Source: Flectobacillus sp. BAB-3569
GTDB lineage: Bacteria > Bacteroidota > Bacteroidia > Cytophagales > Spirosomataceae
Assembly (NCBI RefSeq): GCF_002270355.1
Contig: NZ_NJFZ01000006.1
Span: forward strand, 310,001 to 374,000
Length of the DNA stretch: 64,000 nucleotides
Direction of reading: 5' to 3'
Shown piece after piece: positions 55,516-62,566 of this stretch; position 1 is the first letter of the stretch, and each line of letters opens with the position of its first letter. A model generated the notes under the pieces. The model was not told the origin of the DNA. It did not search any database and saw only the letters and a program-made list of their open reading frames with translations. The position numbers were made by a program, and so were the translations under genes.

Positions 55516-55523
55516 TACATTTG
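55516..55523 (+). promoter_or_regulatory. -7 promoter element of ncRNA candidate
   Basis: TACATTTG, an exact match, just upstream of the first hairpin of the RNA candidate. No well-spaced -33 TTG is visible. Confidence 0.45.
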
Positions 55524-55528
55524 TAACG

Positions 55529-55803
55529 CTAAACAGTTAGCGATATTCAAAAACAATCTCGACAAAATATAAAGTGATTCTCTAGTTTAGAGAAAACAAT
55601 TTGATTTAACAAAAGATTTGAATCCTGAAACGGATAGAAGCTTTTAAAGATATTTTCAGAGCGAATTTTAAAATGATAAAATTTTAGGGTCACCATAAGT
55701 GACAAACTATGAAAGTACCAATTTGATTAATTTACTAAACTCAAAACAACTATTTAACTTTGAAGCTCTGATAAGCCCCAGCTAACCACTGGGGCTTTTT
55801 TAT
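55529..55803 (+). ncRNA. Candidate structured noncoding RNA
   Basis: Between a -7 element and a strong terminator lie about 275 nt with no open frame. Local stems: CGCTAA-ACAG-TTAGCG (55527-55542), TTCTCTA-GTT-TAGAGAA (55578-55594), GTCAC-CATAA-GTGAC (55689-55703), and the terminator AAGCCCCAG / CTGGGGCTT (55773-55797) with its T run. It could be a 6S-like or new regulatory RNA; I cannot assign a family. Confidence 0.5.
55773..55803 (+). terminator. Terminator of RNA candidate
   Basis: A perfect 9-bp stem AAGCCCCAG / CTGGGGCTT with 7-nt loop, followed by TTTT and A. Confidence 0.85.
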
Positions 55804-55882
55804 TGAGTGATTTAGTGATTTTTTATTGAGTGAGTGTTTATATTTCTCTTCAAATTTTTCAATACAAATAACGAATATACAG

Positions 55883-56859
55883 TTAACTATTAACCCCTTT
55901 CGAGATTTGCGATAAAATCTGCTGTTGCTCTGCCGACACATCTACTTGGCTTTCGATTGCCTCTAATTGCTTTAACACATTTTTTAAAAACTTCTGATGT
56001 GCTTCTGATGTAATATCGAAAGGTTTGTGAGTCAAAGCTTTCTTAATTTGTTGCCATTTGGGCAAAAAAGCTTGTAAATCATCTGAGAAATAGGTTTTTA
56101 CGAACTGCTCAAAAATATATTGCTCCGCCACTTCATTCGGATGAATCATATCGGCTTTATAAAAACGATAATCACGGAGGTCGTCTATCATAATTTCGTA
56201 GGACGGAAAATACGTAACATTTTCATAGTCAGTACTTAAGTAATGACAGGCAGTTCGGAGATTGATTTGGATAATTGATTTTCTGCTAGTCCTTCTTTGG
56301 TATGTCGCACTGGCGAAACGGTTATAATGATTTTTAAGGAAGGGTTCAACTCACTAATGGCTTTGTGTACCTCGGCGAATTTTTTACAAATATCCTTCAC
56401 ACTCAATAAGTCCTTTTCGAATAAACTTGCAGGCATTTTATGACAATTGGCAACATAGCTTGGCGTAGCTTTGAGCTGATGTACAAATGCAGTTCCGAAA
56501 GTCAAAACCAAGAAATCATATTGCTGAATCTGAATTTTTGCTAGGTTATGATTCAATAATTCCTTTAAAGACGCTTGTTGAGTTGCAAAAAACTGTGAGT
56601 GAAAATCATAATGAAACCATGTTCGCTGGTGTTGTACAAATAGCCGCTCGTCGACGTTTTGATAGCTAGGATTCAAAAGTTTGAAAATCGACATGGGGTT
56701 AAATAAAGTACCAAAAGGGTTGACTTCTGTAGCAATTTTGTTTTCCTCAAGCTTTTGTCCAATAACTTGTGCAAAGCATGAACCCACTGTCAACACTTTG
56801 GATTGAAGTTGTATTTGAAAGGGCGATTTTTCTATCTTTATTGGCGTTCTGAATTCCAT
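55883..56859 (-). pseudogene. GSCFA-family protein, frameshifted
   Basis: The gene is split into two frames. The 5' part (56859 down to 56236, 207 aa) has the GSCFA signature VLTVGSCFAQVIG and SGNH-like blocks up to SPVRHTKEGLAENQLSKSI. It then runs out of frame to an early stop. In the next frame the protein continues RTACHYLSTDYENVTYF and joins MIDDLRDYRFYKADMIHPNE to the end at 55883. Restoring one base near 56262 gives about 325 aa, the normal GSCFA length. The family is an SGNH-fold esterase group common in Bacteroidota. Whether this is a real mutation or a sequencing error cannot be told here. Confidence 0.85.
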
Positions 56860-57017
56860 AAGGCAATTTTGACTGAATATTTTATAAAGGTAAAGTTAAG
56901 CAATTTAGGCTATGATAATTTCTAAAACCTGTTTAACCAATGCGCTAGTAGCCATAAAATGAGATTCTAAAATTGAAAAGAATTCAAAAATCTCTAATTC
57001 CCTCAATCACAATTCAC

Positions 57018-57025
57018 TACCTTTG
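57018..57025 (+). promoter_or_regulatory. -7 promoter element of cobalamin operon
   Basis: TACCTTTG, exact match, placing the transcript start at about 57032, right at the 5' end of the riboswitch. Confidence 0.6.
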
Positions 57026-57032
57026 TGGCAGA

Positions 57033-57212
57033 TATAGGTGCTTTATGCTTCAAATCTAGGAAGTGTCAAAGCTTAATAGGGAATTAGGTGAAAAACCTAA
57101 ACTGTCCCCGCAACTGTAAGTTTCGTTTTGTGTCGAATTCAATCTTCATGGCCACTGCCCTTGCGGCGGGAAGGCTCGGAGTCGATGAAACAAGTCAGGA
57201 GACCTGCCTTTT
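57033..57212 (+). promoter_or_regulatory. Adenosylcobalamin riboswitch
   Basis: The leader shows the cobalamin aptamer in order: GGTGCTTTATGC, then AATAGGGAATTAGGTGAAAA, CCTAAACTGTCCCCGCAACT with GTAAG, a variable arm, GGCCACTGCCCTTGCGGCGG with GAAGG, and the B12 box AAGTCAGGAGACCTGCC at about 57192-57208. It lies 150 bp before the btuB-like start and should repress the operon when cobalamin is abundant. Confidence 0.96.
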
Positions 57213-57358
57213 TATCTATTCTTGGTACAATTTACGGTGGATGAATTGTTGCTGAGCGTTCGCTTTTCTGTTCATTTTCTATTCTTTTATATCCAATCAT
57301 CAAACCTATTTTATAGGTTAAGGAATTGATATTTAGCTAGAAAACAATTATCAAATCA

Positions 57359-59320
57359 ATGTTTAAATCTTTATTTTTCTGTTCGGGATTACTTTGTGTG
57401 GCAAGCCTGAGTATGGCTCAAAACAATGTAACAAACCTTAACGAAGTTGTAGTTACCGCCAATAAAGTACCCCAAAAGCAATTACAGACAGGAAAAGTTT
57501 TAACCGTTATTTCCAAAGAAATTTTGGAGCGGAATGTAGGCAAATCACTTGGAGAGCTCCTCAATCAGCAAGTAGGTATGCAGGTAGTAGGCTCTCAACT
57601 AACACTTGGCGCAAACCAAGAAGTAAGTATTAGAGGTTTAAGCAACGGCTATGCCCTGTTATTAATGGATGGCATTCCATTAAATGACCCTTCTACGATT
57701 GGTAATTATTTTGACTTAAACGTTATTTCAATCGACCAAATCGAAAGAATTGAGATTTTGAAAGGAGGGCAATCAACTCTTTACGGTTCGGATGCTGTAG
57801 GTGGAGTAATAAATATTATTCGTAAAAAAGCGAGTACTAAGCCATTTAGCGCACAAGCTAATCTTTCGGGTGGAAGTTATGGTACATGGAAAGGTGCTTT
57901 GAATTTGAGTGGTACGTTGAGTAAAAATTCAAGTTATGCCGTAGCATATACCAAGTTGTACTCAAAAGGTATTTCGCAAGCGGCCAATAAAAAAGATGAT
58001 AATCTCAACGAAAAAGATGCCTTTAATCAAGATGCGTTTCGTGCTCAGTTTCAGCAAAAATTTGGTGCCAATCTTACAACCAAAGTTTTTGTAACAAACG
58101 AAACTTATCGTGCCGACATTGATAATGGTGCATTTAGTGATGATAAAGACTTTGTAGCAAATAGCCGAAGCACACAGATAGGAGTAGGTGCGGAGTATTT
58201 TGTAGGAGGAGGAAAATTAGTGGCCAACTATCACTACAACGACCTCAAACGTAGCTATATCAACGATTCTAACTATGTGGCTCCTGATGCGTATGACAAG
58301 TATTCGGCAAGTAATTATGGTGCTAAAACCAACTATGCTGAATTATATGGTAGTTGGAGTTTGGGTAAAAATATAACGTGGCTGGTCGGTGCAGAATATC
58401 GTGCTCAGAAAATGAACCAAACGTATTTGTCTATCAGCGATTGGGGTCCTTATGAAGATGCACCACTAAGTGATGCCTTAGCCAACGTAAATCAAGTAAG
58501 TGGTTATACCTCGTTTAACTTGAATAACTTGGGTGGTTTTGGCGCTGAAGCAGGTGGTCGTTACAATCATCATTCTTTGTACGGAAATAATTTTACCTAC
58601 ACGCTCAATCCTTATTATTTATTGGGTAAAAACTTAAAAGTATTAGCTAACTTATACTCAAGTTTCAAGTCGCCAACGTTGTATCAATTGTATTCTCCTT
58701 ACGGCAATACAGCCTTGAATCCCGAAAAATCATTCACACAAGAAGGCGGTTTTCAGTTGTTTAGCAATAATCAACAATCCTATTTCCGAGCGGTGTATTT
58801 CAATACAACCATCAATGATGTGATTATTTTTCAGTCAATCAGTACTGCGCCGTATGGCAAGTATGTTAATTTCAACAAGCAAGCAAGTAAAGGTTTGGAA
58901 TTGGATGCTCAGGCACAGTTAGGTAAGTTTAATCTTTCGGCTACCTATACGCACCAGATTGGCGAGTTAACTACCAAAGTGGCAGGAAAAGATACCACTT
59001 ACAAAAATTTGATTCGCCGTCCTGAAAATGCCTTTACTTTGAGTTTGGGATATCAGGCTAGTTCAAAATTGTATGTGAGTTCAACTTTGAGAGGCGTAGG
59101 TGCCCGTAAAGATACTTACTATGATAACGACCAATTCAAATCTATCAATGTAGACTTGGATGCGTATCAATTATTAGATGTATATGGTGAATATCACATC
59201 AATTCAAAAATCAAAGCGTACGCTGATTTGAGAAACATTTTGAATACCAAATTTGTAGAAATAACAGGCTACCAAACCCGCCAATTCAATGCAAGTATTG
59301 GTTTGAGTTTGCAGTTTTAA
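57359..59320 (+). CDS. btuB: TonB-dependent vitamin B12 receptor
   Basis: A 653-aa outer membrane transporter. Residues 1-20 are a signal peptide, then a TonB-box-like region and the plug (about 35-150; LNEVVVTANKVPQ, QVSIRGLSNGYALLLMDGIP-like, ILKGGQSTLYGSDAVGGVINI). The barrel ends FNASIGLSLQF with the terminal phenylalanine needed for outer membrane insertion. The cobalamin riboswitch directly upstream identifies the cargo as a corrinoid. Its 3' end is the seed of a 92-bp tandem repeat array. Confidence 0.94.
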   Translation: MFKSLFFCSGLLCVASLSMAQNNVTNLNEVVVTANKVPQKQLQTGKVLTVISKEILERNVGKSLGELLNQQVGMQVVGSQLTLGANQEVSIRGLSNGYALLLMDGIPLNDPSTIGNYFDLNVISIDQIERIEILKGGQSTLYGSDAVGGVINIIRKKASTKPFSAQANLSGGSYGTWKGALNLSGTLSKNSSYAVAYTKLYSKGISQAANKKDDNLNEKDAFNQDAFRAQFQQKFGANLTTKVFVTNETYRADIDNGAFSDDKDFVANSRSTQIGVGAEYFVGGGKLVANYHYNDLKRSYINDSNYVAPDAYDKYSASNYGAKTNYAELYGSWSLGKNITWLVGAEYRAQKMNQTYLSISDWGPYEDAPLSDALANVNQVSGYTSFNLNNLGGFGAEAGGRYNHHSLYGNNFTYTLNPYYLLGKNLKVLANLYSSFKSPTLYQLYSPYGNTALNPEKSFTQEGGFQLFSNNQQSYFRAVYFNTTINDVIIFQSISTAPYGKYVNFNKQASKGLELDAQAQLGKFNLSATYTHQIGELTTKVAGKDTTYKNLIRRPENAFTLSLGYQASSKLYVSSTLRGVGARKDTYYDNDQFKSINVDLDAYQLLDVYGEYHINSKIKAYADLRNILNTKFVEITGYQTRQFNASIGLSLQF

Positions 59321-59585
59321 AATAGGTATTAAAGTGAACAGGCACAAAGGCACAAAGTGGCAAAGTGAAAAGAGTTTACTTTGAAGTATCTGAATTGAAT
59401 ATCTAGTTTTAAAAAAGGCATTAAATTGAACAGGCACAGAGGCACAAAGTGGTAAAGTGAAAAGACTCCTTGTACTTGTTTCTGAATTGAATATCCAGTT
59501 TTAAAGATAATAGAGTGAACAGGCGCAAAGGTGCCAAGTGGTATAGTGAAAAAACTCTATGCCTTTGTGCCTGTTCACTATGTCA
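59312..59585. repeat. 92-bp tandem repeat array (GGCAC family) after btuB
   Basis: Units aligned on AGTTTTAA at 59313, 59405 and 59497 repeat with a 92-bp period: AGTTTTAAAA...TGAACAGGCACAAAGGC...AAAGTGG. The first unit begins inside the btuB stop region. The third ends in an inverted arm (ATGCCTTTGTGCCTGTTCAC), making a hairpin just before the next gene. The 5211-5406 array belongs to the same word family. Confidence 0.88.
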
Positions 59586-59593
59586 CTTTACTT

Positions 59594-60238
59594 ATGAACC
59601 TCCTTTGCTCTTGGTCTGGTGGAAAAGATTCTTGTTTTGCTTTGATGCAAATGAATCAACGACCTACCGTAATTTTTACAACACTCAACGAATGGGGCGA
59701 TCGCTCGCGTTCGCATGGTTTGAGCCCTGCTATTCTGGAAGCGCAAGCCAAAGCTATTGGTTGTCCAAGTGTTACAATTAGTACATCTTGGGAAAATTAT
59801 ACCGAAAAATATATCGCTCGTCTTAAGTCTCTGACTGAAGAATACCAACTAACTGATGCAGTTTTTGGCGATATAGACCTGCAGCCACATCGTGAATGGG
59901 AAGAGAAAGTTTGTGCCGAGGCACAGCTCAACTGTCACTTGCCACTTTGGCAACAGGACCGTAAAGCACTGGTTTTTGCCATGATTTCTGCTGGTATTAA
60001 AACCATGATTGTATCTTGTAATGATACGTTGGGTGCCTCTTTTTTAGGAAGAATCATAGATGCCAAGACAGTGGAAGATTTGGAGCAAAAAGGAGTAGAT
60101 GTTTGTGGCGAAAACGGAGAGTTTCATACAGTAGTATTAGATTGTCCTTTGTTTCAACAGTCAATTGAAGTAACTCAGGGAGAAAAATTAGTTCATAACA
60201 ATTATCATTTTTTAGAGTTATCATTGGTAGAATGTTGA
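59594..60238 (+). CDS. Dph6-like PP-loop ATPase (diphthine-ammonia ligase family)
   Basis: A 214-aa protein of the MJ0570/Dph6-type adenine-nucleotide alpha hydrolase family. The PP-loop is SGGKDS (8-13), and the family motifs EWGDRSRSHGL and VFGDIDLQPHREWEE follow. In eukaryotes Dph6 makes diphthamide, which bacteria lack, so the bacterial role is different; location after btuB and the B12 riboswitch suggests corrinoid salvage or modification. The start is the ATG at 59594 since upstream codons belong to the repeat array. It overlaps the CWC gene by 7 bp. Confidence 0.88.
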   Translation: MNLLCSWSGGKDSCFALMQMNQRPTVIFTTLNEWGDRSRSHGLSPAILEAQAKAIGCPSVTISTSWENYTEKYIARLKSLTEEYQLTDAVFGDIDLQPHREWEEKVCAEAQLNCHLPLWQQDRKALVFAMISAGIKTMIVSCNDTLGASFLGRIIDAKTVEDLEQKGVDVCGENGEFHTVVLDCPLFQQSIEVTQGEKLVHNNYHFLELSLVEC

Positions 60239-60450
60239 AGATACATACCCATTGTCCACGTTGCCAACAACCATTTCAATGTAAAGTTGACGATATAGTG
60301 CATTGCGATTGTCAACAATTAACATTGAACTACGAACAAACCCAACAATTGAGACAGTTGAGTTTGAAAAAATACGATGGACAATGTTTGTGCAACACTT
60401 GTATAAAGTCTCTAATCAAAAACCATTTTGAAGACCATGATGCAACTTAG
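60232..60450 (+). CDS. Cysteine-rich CWC family protein
   Basis: A 72-aa protein with eight cysteines arranged as CPRCQQPFQC, CDCQQ and CLCNTC, the pattern of the Cys_rich_CWC family. It probably binds zinc. Overlap with the Dph6-like gene upstream (7 bp) and the PAS gene downstream (14 bp) shows translational coupling in one operon. The family has no established function. Confidence 0.88.
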   Translation: MLKIHTHCPRCQQPFQCKVDDIVHCDCQQLTLNYEQTQQLRQLSLKKYDGQCLCNTCIKSLIKNHFEDHDAT

Positions 60451-60955
60451 TCCTAAAACCTTCTGCGACACTTTTTCAAGTGTAAACACCTCTATGCCAA
60501 TTTTGACTGGCATGGAATTTATGCGTCGCCCTGCAAGACTCAGCGATGCATTATTGCATGAATATGAGTGCGTAAGTCGAATGGCGCACGTGCGAAAATG
60601 GGATTTTGATTTGTATCATTTCCGAGAGTTTATTCAAGACCCTCAACATGCTGTAGTAATTACCAATGGGCAACAAACCATTCAATGGGTAAATCATGGT
60701 TTTGCTAACATGACTGGCTATCAGATACAAGAAGCTTTAGGAAAGAAACCTAGTTTTTTGCAAGGAAAAGAAACCGACCCACTTACAAGGTCAGCTATTA
60801 AGGCCTGCTTATTGGAAGAAAAAAAGTTTGAAGGAAAACTCATCAACTATCGAAAAGATGGCGAACCTTATTGGTGTGATGTTCGCATAGAGCCTATTTT
60901 TAACGAGCAACAAAAACTCGTTAATTTCATAGCCTTTGAGGAAGAGATTGTTTGA
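60437..60955 (+). CDS. PAS-domain protein, LOV-like without the photoactive cysteine
   Basis: A 172-aa protein. After a helical N-terminal 60 residues comes one PAS domain (about 68-170): VVITNGQQTIQWVNHGFANMTGY-like, then GKKPSFLQGKETDPLTRSAI, KLINYRKDGEPYWCDVRIEP. The pattern is that of LOV domains (GxNCRFLQ), but the N-C-R is replaced by K-P-S, so no flavin-cysteinyl adduct can form. No output domain is attached. The start is the ATG at 60437, which overlaps the CWC gene by 14 bp, rather than a TTG three codons upstream. Last gene of the B12-controlled operon. Confidence 0.87.
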   Translation: MMQLSPKTFCDTFSSVNTSMPILTGMEFMRRPARLSDALLHEYECVSRMAHVRKWDFDLYHFREFIQDPQHAVVITNGQQTIQWVNHGFANMTGYQIQEALGKKPSFLQGKETDPLTRSAIKACLLEEKKFEGKLINYRKDGEPYWCDVRIEPIFNEQQKLVNFIAFEEEIV

Positions 60956-61003
60956 TATAAAGTTTAGCGATTTAGTGATTATTTTAAAATTTTTATTCTC
61001 GCA

Positions 61004-61032
61004 ATATAGGCGCAAACATTGCGCCTATATTG
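61004..61032. terminator. Terminator hairpin between PAS gene and convergent gene
   Basis: A perfect 13-bp stem AATATAGGCGCAA / TTGCGCCTATATT with loop ACA. Its core GGCGCAA/TTGCGCC resembles the GTAGAGACGCAA palindromes. An ATCACTCATTCACTCAATAG word follows at 61051. Confidence 0.8.
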
Positions 61033-61101
61033 GTTTCTTATTAAAAAATAATCACTCATTCACTCAATAGGAAATCACTAAATTAGAGATGACTTATGTT
61101 T

Positions 61102-61497
61102 TTATATTGGAGTAGCTACCCTTATCACCAAATGCCCTTTTTTGACACCATACGGCTTGTATGATATTCTTAAAAAGCCTCTTCCATAGTAGTCAATACT
61201 ATAATCTAGGGCAGTTTTTCCTGCCTTCAAATTGAATCTGTGGACAATATAATTTGGATTATCATAATCACGAATCTCGATATAGGCTGGCGCATCTAGC
61301 TCACCTTCTATTTTTAGGGGTAAACTCACAAAGTCATGAAAAGTAGCAGCGGTGTCAACGTAAAATTGAGGTTTTTGAACGTTCTTGACCGTGATCGCTA
61401 AGTAATCGGGCTTTTTGAACAGAAGCATCCAAAGACCAATGAAAAGAGCAGCATTAAGCACAATAGGCGCTATGTTACGTTTGATTTTTTGTAGCAT
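61102..61497 (-). CDS. Single-pass membrane protein of unknown function
   Basis: A 131-aa protein that I do not recognise. A basic start (MLQKIKRN) leads to one transmembrane helix at about 9-27 (APIVLNAALFIGLWMLLF), and the rest looks like a beta-rich extracytoplasmic domain (YIEIRDYDNPNYIVHRFNL, RGFLRISYKP). I use the ATG at 61497; the longer frame upstream adds 27 residues with no typical features. Monocistronic, convergent with the B12 operon. Confidence 0.75.
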   Translation of the reverse strand: MLQKIKRNIAPIVLNAALFIGLWMLLFKKPDYLAITVKNVQKPQFYVDTAATFHDFVSLPLKIEGELDAPAYIEIRDYDNPNYIVHRFNLKAGKTALDYSIDYYGRGFLRISYKPYGVKKGHLVIRVATPI

Positions 61498-61970
61498 GTA
61501 GATAAAGGTTAATAGATGAAGATTATGATAAAGGTACACATTTGAGCAAACTTTGACAAAAGCTCCTTTTTTCAGCAACTATATTCTTGTTTTCTTTTTC
61601 TAGTAATAAACCACTAAATTGAGTAGTAATACTTATTTTATTTATGGGTAATTATTACCAATTTTGTAATAAGTTAATAATTCATCTCATGCTATCGAAT
61701 TGTAAACTTTAACAGAGAAAAGACCGAACGCCCCCCGAAAAACGTTCGGTCTTTTATTTTTACATCTGATTCGCTCTTCAAACCAACTAAAATGATAAAA
61801 GTTTCTTGTAAAAACTGAAGAATCCTCTAACTTGTAAGTTGATTCATTTCATGTCCATTTGAGGTTTTTGAAGCCTAGCTCATAGAAATATTACCTAAGA
61901 AATAACGAGTTTTCAGCATCTTCCTCATATACTTTTTCGTAAACCATTAATCGTAATAACCCTACCTGCA
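61498..61970. other. Divergent region with an isolated terminator
   Basis: No gene. The only clear feature is the hairpin at 61718-61755, which follows no annotated gene. Confidence 0.6.
61718..61760. terminator. Isolated strong terminator
   Basis: A perfect 13-bp stem AAAAGACCGAACG / CGTTCGGTCTTTT with a 12-nt C/A loop and a T-rich flank on the plus strand. It could end an unseen small RNA or act as an attenuator for the gene at 61971. Confidence 0.8.
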
Positions 61971-62342
61971 ATGAAAAAAATTATGCTTGCCCTTTGCTTT
62001 TGGCTTTTAGGAATCGTGTTTGCCAAGGCTCAGACAATCTACGTAAACGGTCAATCATTGAATGCTATTCGAAATGTGAATTATATCACAATTAAAGCCG
62101 AAAAAGCCTGGCTTGCAACCAAATTATCTGTTTTTCTTGATTATGGACAAGGTAATTCACCAAGAGAACAAGAAGTAACAGACGCCAACAGAAAACCTTT
62201 ATTTTTTAATAGTAAAGTCGAAATATTCAATTTGATGGATCGCCAAGGATGGGAATTAGTGGATACTTACGAAGAGATAAAAGAAGGCAAAACCTTCATT
62301 TTACATATATTTAAACGAAAAATTTTACCACGTGTAAAATAA
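61971..62342 (+). CDS. Small secreted protein of unknown function
   Basis: A 123-aa protein with a signal peptide (1-20, ending AKAQ). The mature part of about 100 residues contains AEKAWLATKLSVFLDYGQG and ends in a basic tail (FKRKILPRVK). No family recognised; the pattern of NRKPLFFNSKVEIFNLMDRQGWELVD resembles small DUF4177-like beta-alpha-beta proteins (the phrase GWELV is typical), which I offer as a weak guess. A terminator follows. Confidence 0.78.
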   Translation: MKKIMLALCFWLLGIVFAKAQTIYVNGQSLNAIRNVNYITIKAEKAWLATKLSVFLDYGQGNSPREQEVTDANRKPLFFNSKVEIFNLMDRQGWELVDTYEEIKEGKTFILHIFKRKILPRVK

Positions 62343-62392
62343 GCATATCTACCTAAAAGTCAGTAGTAATAGCTACTTAAAGAGATTAAAAA

Positions 62393-62425
62393 GCCTCAAC
62401 TTTTAAAAGGTTGAGGCATTTTTTT
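62393..62425 (+). terminator. Terminator after small secreted protein
   Basis: GCCTCAAC / GTTGAGGC stem (8 bp, A-T rich inner loop) followed by a run of eight T after one A. Confidence 0.88.
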
Positions 62426-62566
62426 TATCTTTGAAAAGATTTGCAATGTTTTGTATAACATGAGCAAGTTTTTGCAGAAAACCTTGAACTAATCAAATTA
62501 ATTATACCACAACACCACTAGCTTTTAGCGAGATAGAAGTTAGTTATATCCCGAAATTGAGAATTT

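Larger units (their letters stand above)
55191..55882. other. Intergenic region with terminators and RNA candidate
   Basis: It holds a hairpin GAAGGT-TTCG-ACCTTC (55213-55228), the terminator of the Hint gene, the RNA candidate at 55529-55803, and an ATTGAGTGATTTAGTGATT repeat at 55801. No protein gene. Confidence 0.65.
56860..57358. other. Region upstream of btuB-like gene
   Basis: It contains a CTCAATCACAATTCAC word at 57001, the promoter element at 57018-57025 and the cobalamin riboswitch. Confidence 0.8.
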
